From positions 23,061-87,060 of the forward strand of contig CAJSYQ010000013.1 of assembly GCA_910574015.1 (NCBI GenBank): a stretch of 64,000 nt of DNA, written 5' to 3'. The translations under genes were made by a program, and so were the position numbers. The first letter of the stretch is position 1. The number at the start of each line of letters is the position of its first letter. The notes beneath the pieces were generated by a model. The model saw only the letters and a list, made by a program, of their open reading frames with translations. It was not told the DNA's origin and ran no database searches. Of the stretch, positions 37,604 to 44,945 are shown in pieces. This DNA comes from Eubacteriaceae bacterium (GTDB lineage Bacteria > Bacillota > Clostridia > Lachnospirales > Lachnospiraceae).

Positions 37604-38178
37604 TGGGTTTATTTACGATTCTTTTTACGGCGGCGCTGGTAAGTAACTTTGTACTGAGCCAGTTCCTTGGTATCTGCCCGTTCCTTGGAGTGTCCAAGAA
37701 GGTTGAGACCGCTGCCGGTATGGGCGGAGCCGTAATCTTCGTTATTACGATTGCCTCACTTATTACAAGTACTTTATACAACCTGCTTCTGCTTCCAAAC
37801 AATCTGGAATATCTGAATACCATTGTATTTATCCTTGTGATCGCAGCATTGGTTCAGTTTGTCGAGATGTTTATGAAGAAGTCGATGCCCGCCCTGTACA
37901 AATCACTGGGCGTATATCTGCCGCTGATCACGACAAACTGCGCCGTTCTCGGTGTGGCACTGCTCAGTGTGCAGAATAATGACAATATTCTGGAAGCTAC
38001 CATCCGCGGTATCGGTGCTTCCGTGGGATTCTTCCTGGCTATCGTGCTGATGGCGGGAATCCGCGAGAAACTGGAAAACTGCAGCATTCCGTCAGCGATG
38101 AAGGGAACGCCGATCGTGCTGATCACAGCCGGGCTTATGGCGATCGCTTTCTGCGGCTTCGGCGGCGTGAGCTTTTAA
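37603..38178 (+). CDS. rnfA: Rnf complex subunit A
   Basis: This 191-residue subunit has six membrane helices; conserved Cys lie in 'LSQFLGICPFLGVSKK' and 'ITTNCAVLGVALL', matching the RnfA/RnfE pattern for a shared membrane iron-sulfur centre. It begins at the rnfE stop codon and is followed by rnfB after 18 bp. Confidence 0.95.
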   Translation: MGLFTILFTAALVSNFVLSQFLGICPFLGVSKKVETAAGMGGAVIFVITIASLITSTLYNLLLLPNNLEYLNTIVFILVIAALVQFVEMFMKKSMPALYKSLGVYLPLITTNCAVLGVALLSVQNNDNILEATIRGIGASVGFFLAIVLMAGIREKLENCSIPSAMKGTPIVLITAGLMAIAFCGFGGVSF

Positions 38179-38196
38179 GTAAAGGAGGAAATCGAA

Positions 38197-38991
38197 ATGT
38201 CAACAATTATAATCTTCTCGGTAGTACTCCTTGCCGTACTCGGTATCCTGATCGGAGTCCTGCTGGGTGTGGCAGCAAAGGCCTTCGAGGTAAAAACCGA
38301 TGAGCGGGTGATACAGGTGAGGGAGTGCCTGCCGGGAAATAACTGCGGCGGATGCGGCTATCCGGGATGCGACGGCCTTGCCGATGCTATTGTGGCAGGA
38401 GATGCCCCGGTGAATGCCTGTCCGGTGGGCGGTGCCCCGGTGGCAGGTAAGATCGGAGAGATTCTTGGCGTAGAGGCAGGATCCTCAGTTCGTCAGGTTG
38501 CCTATGTAAAGTGTGCGGGAACCTGCGAGAACGCATCCAATAAGTACAATTATGTGGGTGAGATGGACTGCCGCCGTGCCGTAATGGTACCGGGACGCGG
38601 CGATAAAGCCTGTGCTTACGGCTGTCTGGGACTTGGCTCCTGTGTGGAGGCGTGCCAGTTTGACGCTCTTTCTATCAAAGACGGCATCGCATGGGTGGAT
38701 AAAGAAAAATGCGTTGCCTGCGGCAAGTGTGTGGAGACCTGCCCCAATCAGGTTATCTGTCTTGTTCCTTATGACTCTGCCTATGGGGTCCAGTGTAATT
38801 CAAAGGATAAGGGCAAGGATGTTATGAGTGTATGCAAGGCCGGTTGTATCGGCTGTGGTCTCTGTGTGAAGCAGTGTGAGTTCGATGCTGTCAAGGTGGA
38901 GAATAATATTGCGGTGATTGATGGAGAGAAATGCCAGGGCTGCGGCAAATGTGCCGAGAAGTGTCCGAAGAAGATCATTCGTCCACTGTAA
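38197..38991 (+). CDS. rnfB: Rnf complex subunit B (ferredoxin-type)
   Basis: This 264-residue subunit takes electrons from ferredoxin. It has one N-terminal membrane helix, a 4Fe-4S domain 'NNCGGCGYPGCDGLADAI', and then three further clusters of Cys including 'CVACGKCVETCPNQV', 'CIGCGLCVKQCEFDAV' and 'CQGCGKCAEKCPKKI'. Length and motif order fit clostridial RnfB. It closes the operon, and a strong bidirectional terminator follows. Confidence 0.96.
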   Translation: MSTIIIFSVVLLAVLGILIGVLLGVAAKAFEVKTDERVIQVRECLPGNNCGGCGYPGCDGLADAIVAGDAPVNACPVGGAPVAGKIGEILGVEAGSSVRQVAYVKCAGTCENASNKYNYVGEMDCRRAVMVPGRGDKACAYGCLGLGSCVEACQFDALSIKDGIAWVDKEKCVACGKCVETCPNQVICLVPYDSAYGVQCNSKDKGKDVMSVCKAGCIGCGLCVKQCEFDAVKVENNIAVIDGEKCQGCGKCAEKCPKKIIRPL

Positions 38992-39014
38992 GTAACTTCT
39001 GAGAAGATAAGAAT

Positions 39015-39075
39015 AAAGGGGCTGCCGGGAAGGAAAATGATTCTGTTTCCTTCCCGGCAGCCTTTAATTTTTTCG
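39015..39075. terminator. Bidirectional terminator between rnfB and the Ig-like gene
   Basis: GGCTGCCGGGAAGGAAA (39020-39036) pairs perfectly with TTTCCTTCCCGGCAGCC (39046-39062). Flanking AAA and TTTAATTTTTT tracts let it serve both converging transcripts. Confidence 0.92.
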
Positions 39076-39077
39076 AT

Positions 39078-39791
39078 TTAACTGATCCCATATTTTTTTT
39101 TGTCATCCAAAGATTTCTTTTCTTGCCGCATTTCGTAATAGGATGGCTTTTCGGTTCTGGATGGTTTTTCTGTCTTTTCCTCCTCGTCCTGTCGGGGCAG
39201 CCGTACCTCAATGGTACATTTGGCGGTGAAACCGGAAGAGAGGAGTGTCGCTGTGATGGTGGTCTTTCCCAGTGACAGGGCGGTTACGACCCCATGGGCG
39301 CTGACAGAGGCGATGGCTGGATTATCGCTCTCGAAGATTGGCTGTTCAGAAGAAGTGTTTGGTTTGATAATGGGATCCAGATGAAACCGGTCTGAGAGCT
39401 TCATCCGAACAGCGCGTTTTGGGAATTTTATGCTAAATGCAACAGGTGTCACCTGGACACGGCATTTCAGCCTGCGTATCAGCTTCTTTCCTCTGCGAAC
39501 GGTAACATGGACAGTGGCAGAGCCGGTTGACAGAGCATTTACCGTCGCCGTCTTTCCCCTTGCCGCCTTGCTGTTTACAGAAACTACCGCTGTATTGGAA
39601 GATGTATATGTCACAGTATGTTTCTTTTTCAGATTATACACGCGCAGACGAAAATTATTTCCCAGCGTCATATTTAATTTTTTCACATTCAGCTTCGGCT
39701 TCTTGACCGCACCTTGTGCGGAAGCATAGGGAGCCAGAACTGAAAAAAACAGAAAAACAAATGCCAAAAGCCAAACTGTTTTCTTTTTCAA
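39078..39791 (-). CDS. Secreted Ig-like (BIG2-type) domain protein
   Basis: This 237-residue protein has a signal peptide ('MKKKTVWLLAFVFLFFSVLAP', start only partly shown here) cleaved near A-S-A-Q. Two bacterial Ig-like repeats follow, the second clearly BIG2-type ('SDNPAIASVSAHGVVTALSLGKTTITATLL'-like, about residues 130-200), with the first at about 35-120. The C-terminus is charged and low in complexity (Lys, Glu, Arg). It is probably a cell-surface or matrix protein. I chose the TTG at 39791, 8 bp after AAGGAG; another TTG lies two codons upstream. No partner gene is evident. Confidence 0.8.
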   Translation of the reverse strand: MKKKTVWLLAFVFLFFSVLAPYASAQGAVKKPKLNVKKLNMTLGNNFRLRVYNLKKKHTVTYTSSNTAVVSVNSKAARGKTATVNALSTGSATVHVTVRRGKKLIRRLKCRVQVTPVAFSIKFPKRAVRMKLSDRFHLDPIIKPNTSSEQPIFESDNPAIASVSAHGVVTALSLGKTTITATLLSSGFTAKCTIEVRLPRQDEEEKTEKPSRTEKPSYYEMRQEKKSLDDKKKYGIS

Positions 39792-39797
39792 AAACAA

Positions 39798-39900
39798 GTC
39801 TCCTTTCTACATTTGATGCCCCGCGGTCATTGGCGGGGTGTTTGTTCCTGCCGGACCAGCACAAGGGTGCTGATCTGAACCCGATGTTGGGCTAAGCTAA
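39798..39900 (-). promoter_or_regulatory. GC-rich structured leader of the Ig-like gene, identity unknown
   Basis: On the minus strand this leader can form AGCAC-CCTT-GTGCT, a CCCGAT-type CCCAACATCGGG hairpin, and CCCCGC-caatgac-GCGGGG just before the ribosome site. I compared it by eye with c-di-GMP-I/II, cobalamin and preQ1 riboswitch cores and found no match. It may be a structured 5' UTR or simply stable hairpins. Confidence 0.4.
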
Positions 39901-39947
39901 AAGTATCATTTTGCTATGGCACAAAAATGTCACTTTGTCCCAAAGAC

Positions 39948-39976
39948 TTGAAATTTAAAAAATGGTATGTTATGTT
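39948..39976 (+). promoter_or_regulatory. Promoter of the two-component operon
   Basis: TTGAAA (39948-39953) and TATGTT (39971-39976) are 17 bp apart, 22 bp ahead of the response regulator start. Confidence 0.65.
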
Positions 39977-39998
39977 GGTAGAAAAAGGAGGCGAGGAT

Positions 39999-40688
39999 AT
40001 GCAGCGCATATTGATTGTAGACGATAATCAGGATATCCGTGAGGTTCTTGGGACTTATGTGGCGAAAGAGGGATTCGAGCCTGTCGTGGCGAAAGACGGC
40101 TTCGAGGCATTGGAGATGTTTCGAAAGACGGATCCTGCCGTGATACTTTTGGATGTGATGATGCCGGGAATGGATGGATATAAGGTCTGTGAGAAGATAC
40201 GGGAGAATTCGGATGTGCCCATTATTCTTGTCACCGCCAAGGGTGAGGACTATGAGCGTGTGATGGGGCTGGATATCGGAGCGGACGACTATGTGGTAAA
40301 GCCCTTCAACGGGGAAGAGGTAATGGCGAGAGTCCGGGCGGTTCTGAGACGCATAGGACGCGGCGAGGTGACGGAGGAGAAAAAAGTTCTAAACATCAGC
40401 GACCTGACCATCAACATTGAGGCATACACGGTATACATCGGTGCTGAGAGGCTTCCCATGACGAAGAAGGAGGTAGAGACCATGTGGATCCTTGCCGGCA
40501 ATCCCAGCAAGGTATTTACCAGGGACAATCTTCTTGACAGTCTGTGGGGGCAGGACTATTTCGGCGACAGCCGTACTGTGGATTCCCACATTAAGCGGCT
40601 CCGTGCAAAGCTGGATAAGGTGCCGCATCCGGATTGGGAGATCAAAACCATCTGGGGCTTGGGATATAAATTTGAACTGAACACATAG
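39999..40688 (+). CDS. OmpR-family response regulator
   Basis: This 229-residue regulator has a receiver domain (about 1-118, phospho-acceptor Asp52 in 'ILLDVMMPGMDGYK', Lys in 'VVKPFNGEE') and an OmpR/PhoB winged-helix output domain (about 135-228, 'MTKKEVETMWILAGNPSKVFTR' start and 'DSHIKRLRAKL'). It pairs with the histidine kinase 14 bp downstream. An open frame extends upstream, but ATG 39999 follows AAAAGGAGGCGAGGAT and gives the family start. Target genes are unknown. Confidence 0.93.
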   Translation: MQRILIVDDNQDIREVLGTYVAKEGFEPVVAKDGFEALEMFRKTDPAVILLDVMMPGMDGYKVCEKIRENSDVPIILVTAKGEDYERVMGLDIGADDYVVKPFNGEEVMARVRAVLRRIGRGEVTEEKKVLNISDLTINIEAYTVYIGAERLPMTKKEVETMWILAGNPSKVFTRDNLLDSLWGQDYFGDSRTVDSHIKRLRAKLDKVPHPDWEIKTIWGLGYKFELNT

Positions 40689-40702
40689 ATAGGTGATATG
40701 GG

Positions 40703-42160
40703 ATGAAGAAGATTTTTTGGCGCGTATTTGTATATTTCAGTGTTGTGCTCATGGTATTCACCATAATGATCGGGCTTATGTTTACCCGGTTCAACCGGAC
40801 AAACATTGTGGGGGCATACAAGCAGCAGTTGGGGGATCTGGGAGCCGGTGTCGCGCAGCGCACAAGCAGGGCGGTGCAGAATGACGAGGCGGATGCTTTT
40901 CTGGATTATATGAAGGCTCTGGAGGATTTCGGGAACCAGCAGGATATCGATGTGTGGATCCTCAGCAATCCCGGAAGCGCCAGTCCTCTTTCCGAGGATT
41001 ATACTACGATGGATGTCCGCACTGTAAAACTTCCAGAAGAGACGAAACGAATCCTGGAAAGTGCATATAATGGAAAGAAAAAGAACTACAGCGATTACGA
41101 CGATATCTATAAAAAGACGATGCTCCATATCGCGGTGCCGATCCGTGACAATGCCGGCGAAGTGGTGGGGGCCGTGGTGACATCCGGTCCCATGGAGATG
41201 CAGGAGAATACCATTATACAGTATGAGAAATATATGCTGATCTGTGTGCTGATGGGGCTTCTTATGGCAGTACTTCTGGCCTTTTACTTCTCGCGGCAGC
41301 TGGTGCGTCCCATTATCCGCATTAAGGAGACGGCGCTTGTTCTGGCGGCGGGGCAGTACGACTGCCGGACGGGGATCACCCGCCGGGATGAGCTTGGCTC
41401 GCTGGCGGAGAGCATGGATATTCTGTCGGACCGTCTTGTACAGGCGGAGGAGTACCGAGAGGATATCGAGCAGAATCGGCGGGATTTCTTTTCCAATGTC
41501 TCACACGAGCTCCGGACCCCCATTGCCGTAGTAAAAGGTTATGCGGATACGATGGCGGAGGGATATGTGCAGGATCCGGTAAAACAGAAGGAATACCTTC
41601 GCAGGATCCAGAATGAGTGCGGCAGCATGGAGCGCCTGGTATCGGATCTTCTGATCCTCTCGCGGATGCAGAATCCGGATTATGAACTGAACCGGGAGGT
41701 GCTGAACGTCATTGCCGTGGCACAGGATGCCATGCGCAGCATCCGTATTCTGATGTCGGAAAAGGATCTCACGGGCAGCGTTACCTATGAGGATGAATGT
41801 TCTCTGGTGGATGGGGATTATGACCGGATCCGTCAGCTCTTTACGATACTTCTGCAGAATGCGGTGAAGTACTCGGATCAGGGGACGCAGATTGTTGTGC
41901 ATATTGTCAGGGAGAACGACAGGATCGTTACTACGGTGAAGGATCAGGGGAGTGTGATTCCAGAGGACGAGTGGGAAAACATTTTCGACAAATTTTACCG
42001 GGCCAGCAATCATGGCGGGCAGGAGGGCTCCGGCTTGGGGCTTGTTGTGGCGAAGAGTATTGTGGAGCGCCACGGGGGAAGGATCTCCGTAAGGAGCGAC
42101 AAGGAATCGGGAACCATTTTTTTTGTCGAATTTCCAGAAACTTCTGAAAATATATCTTGA
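40703..42160 (+). CDS. Sensor histidine kinase with altered G1 box
   Basis: This 485-residue kinase has two membrane helices (about 8-28 and 175-197) around an extracytoplasmic sensor domain, a HAMP domain (about 198-250), HisKA with His268 in 'NVSHELRTPIAVVKG', and an HATPase_c domain. The N box 'LLQNAVKYS' and G2 'GSGLGLVVAK' are present. The G1 box reads D414-Q-G-S-V-I instead of D-x-G-x-G-I: the second Gly is Val418. This may change ATP handling or shift the protein toward phosphatase activity. It is co-transcribed with the regulator upstream; the 6S RNA promoter overlaps its stop codon. Confidence 0.9.
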   Translation: MKKIFWRVFVYFSVVLMVFTIMIGLMFTRFNRTNIVGAYKQQLGDLGAGVAQRTSRAVQNDEADAFLDYMKALEDFGNQQDIDVWILSNPGSASPLSEDYTTMDVRTVKLPEETKRILESAYNGKKKNYSDYDDIYKKTMLHIAVPIRDNAGEVVGAVVTSGPMEMQENTIIQYEKYMLICVLMGLLMAVLLAFYFSRQLVRPIIRIKETALVLAAGQYDCRTGITRRDELGSLAESMDILSDRLVQAEEYREDIEQNRRDFFSNVSHELRTPIAVVKGYADTMAEGYVQDPVKQKEYLRRIQNECGSMERLVSDLLILSRMQNPDYELNREVLNVIAVAQDAMRSIRILMSEKDLTGSVTYEDECSLVDGDYDRIRQLFTILLQNAVKYSDQGTQIVVHIVRENDRIVTTVKDQGSVIPEDEWENIFDKFYRASNHGGQEGSGLGLVVAKSIVERHGGRISVRSDKESGTIFFVEFPETSENIS

Positions 42161-42185
42161 TAAATTGGAAGTTTTTCAGTATACT
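42157..42185 (+). promoter_or_regulatory. 6S RNA promoter
   Basis: TTGATA (42157-42162) and TATACT (42180-42185) are 17 bp apart. A start near 42192 would place the 5' end at the base of the 6S closing stem. Confidence 0.8.
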
Positions 42186-42191
42186 ATTAGT

Positions 42192-42450
42192 AAGCAGATA
42201 ATATATCCTGAGATGTTCGATAACTCTTGAATTTTTGAACCTACAATACTTTAAACGGGATTCTTATATCTGGGGTTAGATGTCGGGCCGTCACTGCCCA
42301 CCCTCGTGGGTATTATGGTGACATATCAACGGAAGGCAGAAGACACCATGCGGTTGCCCACCTAGCTGTGTGCTAGGAGTCAAAAATCAGGAGCCGGCAT
42401 TTTGGGTATATTACGAAAGATCTGGGGCAGCGAGAATATCGCTGCCCTTC
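42192..42450 (+). ncRNA. ssrS: 6S RNA (Firmicutes type) with terminator
   Basis: This RNA would bind sigma-A RNA polymerase and mimic an open promoter. The 5' arm AATATATCCTGAGATG (42200-42215) pairs with CATTTTGGGTATATT (42399-42413). The adjoining segment ATTTTTGA (42231-42238) pairs with TCAAAAAT (42380-42387), leaving a central open region. The sequences 'TGAGATGTTCG' and 'TTGAACCTACA' match what I recall of bacterial 6S RNAs; length (about 215) is also in range. A hairpin GGGCAGCGA/TCGCTGCCC (42425-42447) then TTCT acts as terminator. The identification is by eye, without a covariance search. Confidence 0.78.
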
Positions 42451-42490
42451 TAGCTTAACGGCGCGGGTTCAAATTCGCGCCGTTGAGCTA
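42451..42490 (+). other. Perfect 15-bp hairpin with T-arm-like loop
   Basis: TAGCTTAACGGCGCG (42451-42465) pairs with CGCGCCGTTGAGCTA (42476-42490) with one G-U pair. The loop GGTTCAAATT resembles a tRNA T-loop. It lies between the 6S terminator and the nadE ribosome site, without a T run. No complete tRNA can be built around it. Confidence 0.7.
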
Positions 42491-42511
42491 TATATATTTC
42501 AGGAGGAAATT

Positions 42512-44455
42512 ATGAGGGATGGTTTTGTAAAGGCAGCTGTATCCTCACCGGAGCTGCGGGTGGCGGACTGCCGGTTCAATCGGGAACAGCTGGCAGCGGC
42601 AGCCGGCAGGATGGCGAAGGAGGGCGTAAAGCTTCTGGTATTTCCGGAATATTCACTGACGGGATATACGTGCAATGATCTGTTTCTTCAGGATACGCTG
42701 CTGGACGGAGCGCTGCAGGGGCTGAGGGAATACAGGGAAGAGACGAAGAATCTGGATCTGGTATCCGTTCTCGGTTTGCCGTATCTGCACCGGGGGCGGC
42801 TTTATAATGTGGCGGCGGTTGTCTGCCGGGGAACGGTCTGCGGCCTTGTACCAAAGAGCCATGTGCCGAATTATGGGGAATTTTATGAGGCGAGGCAGTT
42901 CGCACCATGGGACGGGCCGGCCTGTGAGGTGCGCCTTCCCTGGGGGGAGGAAACCGTGCTGGGGAACCGGCTTCTATTCGAGGCCCGGGACATGCCGGAA
43001 TTTACATTCGGCATCGAGATCTGTGAAGATCTCTGGACACCGGAGCCGCCCTCCGGCGGGCTTACCATGGCGGGAGCTGTTATTGTTGTAAACCCGTCGG
43101 CAAGCGACGAACTGACCGGGAAAGCGGCGTACCGCAGGGAGCTTGTGAAGAACCAGTCCGCCAGAACTCTTTCGGCGTATCTATACGCCGATGCCGGTGA
43201 GGGTGAATCGACACAGGATATGGTATATGCGGGACACAACCTTATAGTGGAAAACGGGGTGATCCTGGCGGAGAGCCAGCCCTTCGCAGAGAACCATGAT
43301 ATCATTACGGAGATCGATCTGTACCGGCTGCGCAGCGAGAGACGCCGGATGACGACCTTTCCGCTTATGGCAGATCCGGGAGAATATGGGTATGAGATTC
43401 GGAAATTCTTTGTGGGGACCGGGGAGGTTACGCAGCTGACACGGCATTATGACAGAACGCCCTTCGTACCTGCCACAAAGAGGCATCGGGAAGAGCGCTG
43501 CAATGAGATTCTAAATATCCAGGCAAACGGACTTGCCAAACGGCTCCGGCACACTGGCTGCAAAAATGCCGTCATCGGCCTTTCCGGCGGACTGGATTCC
43601 ACACTGGCACTTCTGGTGACAGTGCGGGCCTTCGACCGGCTGGGACTGGACAGAACGGGTATTGGGAGCGTCACCATGCCCTGCTTTGGCACTACTAGCA
43701 GGACCTATGAGAATGCTGTCCGGCTGGCAGAAGAACTTGGCACCACGCTGCGGGAGGTGGACATAAAGGAGTCGGTATCCATTCATTTTCGGGATATCGG
43801 CCATGATATCAGGGTCCAGGACGTGACATATGAAAACGGACAGGCACGGGAGCGCACCCAGATTTTGATGGACATTGCCAACCAGAGCGGAGGCATGGTG
43901 ATCGGCACTGGGGATATGTCAGAGCTGGCTCTGGGCTGGGCCACTTATAATGGGGACCATATGTCCATGTATGGTGTGAACTGCTCCGTGCCCAAGACAC
44001 TGGTTCGGTATCTGGTTCAGTATTATGCGGATACATCCGACAGCCCCGCTCTAAAGGAGATCCTCTATGATGTACTGGACACACCTGTCAGCCCGGAGCT
44101 GCTGCCGCCCAAAGAGGGGGAGATCTCCCAGAGGACGGAAGATATTGTGGGACCGTATGAGCTTCATGATTTCTTCTTATATTATGTACTGCGCTGCGGA
44201 TTTCCACCATCCAAGATCTTTCGCCTGGCAGTTTATACTTTTCAGGATAAATATAACAAAGAAACCATATATAAATGGTTATATACGTTCTTTCATCGCT
44301 TTTTCCGTCAGCAGTTTAAACGCTCCTGCCTGCCGGATGGCCCCAAAGTCGGGACCGTTTCCGTATCGCCCCGGGGCGATCTGAGGATGCCCAGCGACGC
44401 TTCCGATGCGCTCTGGAAAGCCGAGTTAGACCGGATTCACGAGAGCCTTGTCTAG
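42512..44455 (+). CDS. nadE: Glutamine-dependent NAD synthetase
   Basis: This 647-residue enzyme makes NAD from deamido-NAD, ATP and glutamine. The N-terminal glutaminase has the nitrilase-type triad: Glu in 'FPEYSLTGYTCND', Lys in 'VPKSHVPNYGEFYE' and Cys in 'GIEICEDLWTP'. The C-terminal synthetase domain has the ATP motif 'GLSGGLDSTLALL' near residue 357. An AGGAGGAAATT ribosome site precedes the ATG. Its C-terminal 30 bp overlap the end of the convergent small membrane gene. Confidence 0.96.
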   Translation: MRDGFVKAAVSSPELRVADCRFNREQLAAAAGRMAKEGVKLLVFPEYSLTGYTCNDLFLQDTLLDGALQGLREYREETKNLDLVSVLGLPYLHRGRLYNVAAVVCRGTVCGLVPKSHVPNYGEFYEARQFAPWDGPACEVRLPWGEETVLGNRLLFEARDMPEFTFGIEICEDLWTPEPPSGGLTMAGAVIVVNPSASDELTGKAAYRRELVKNQSARTLSAYLYADAGEGESTQDMVYAGHNLIVENGVILAESQPFAENHDIITEIDLYRLRSERRRMTTFPLMADPGEYGYEIRKFFVGTGEVTQLTRHYDRTPFVPATKRHREERCNEILNIQANGLAKRLRHTGCKNAVIGLSGGLDSTLALLVTVRAFDRLGLDRTGIGSVTMPCFGTTSRTYENAVRLAEELGTTLREVDIKESVSIHFRDIGHDIRVQDVTYENGQARERTQILMDIANQSGGMVIGTGDMSELALGWATYNGDHMSMYGVNCSVPKTLVRYLVQYYADTSDSPALKEILYDVLDTPVSPELLPPKEGEISQRTEDIVGPYELHDFFLYYVLRCGFPPSKIFRLAVYTFQDKYNKETIYKWLYTFFHRFFRQQFKRSCLPDGPKVGTVSVSPRGDLRMPSDASDALWKAELDRIHESLV

Positions 44456-44875
44456 CGCCGTCCGGATTCCCTCGATCAAAAGGGTTTCTGTATACTTGCT
44501 CTTCTCCGACACCGGGATATCGTCAAGTCCGGTGCCTTTCACCAGTTCTTTTTCGATGGACGCCAGTGACGGCTTCACCAGAGGATACATGGTAGCCACA
44601 GAATCCTCGAGATTGATGAAGGATACGGATTTAATTTGATCGGCATCGACTACCAGCTCCAGACTCAGGGTGGAGTCCCCCAGGGTGATCTGGGAATTGT
44701 AGACGCCAGGATTGTATTTGCCGGCAGCGGTACTGTCGGAGGTGTTTTCACCGTCCTTGCGGGACGGGAGAAACATAAAGACAAGCAACAGGATCAGCAG
44801 GATGCCAAGCCCTGCAAAAATAGCTGTATAGACCAGTTCTTTCATTTGAATGACAACAATTTTAGTCTTTGCCAT
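44426..44875 (-). CDS. Small membrane-anchored protein with FMN_bind-like ectodomain
   Basis: This 149-residue protein has one membrane helix (about 15-36, 'YTAIFAGLGILLILLLVFMF') after a basic N-terminus, so the rest should face outward. Residues about 50-149 ('NPGVYNSQITLGDSTLSLELVVDADQIKSVSF' in outline) resemble the beginning of FMN_bind domains such as RnfG, but the flavinylation SGAT motif is missing. I cannot assign a function. The ATG has a clear AGGAGG ribosome site on the minus strand, and its 3' end overlaps nadE by 30 bp. It is divergent from addB. Confidence 0.7.
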   Translation of the reverse strand: MAKTKIVVIQMKELVYTAIFAGLGILLILLLVFMFLPSRKDGENTSDSTAAGKYNPGVYNSQITLGDSTLSLELVVDADQIKSVSFINLEDSVATMYPLVKPSLASIEKELVKGTGLDDIPVSEKSKYTETLLIEGIRTALDKALVNPV

Positions 44876-44945
44876 AGGTGAGCCTCCTTTGAGATATGGA
44901 GTGTATTACCAGCTTAGTATATTGTATGCAGGAGGTGCCGGAAGT

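Noticed and set aside
39798..39900. c-di-GMP riboswitch before the Ig-like gene
   Set aside because: The conserved GEMM core sequences are missing on both strands.
42451..42490. tRNA gene suggested by GGTTCAAATT
   Set aside because: No acceptor stem, D-arm or anticodon arm can be built around it; it is a simple hairpin.
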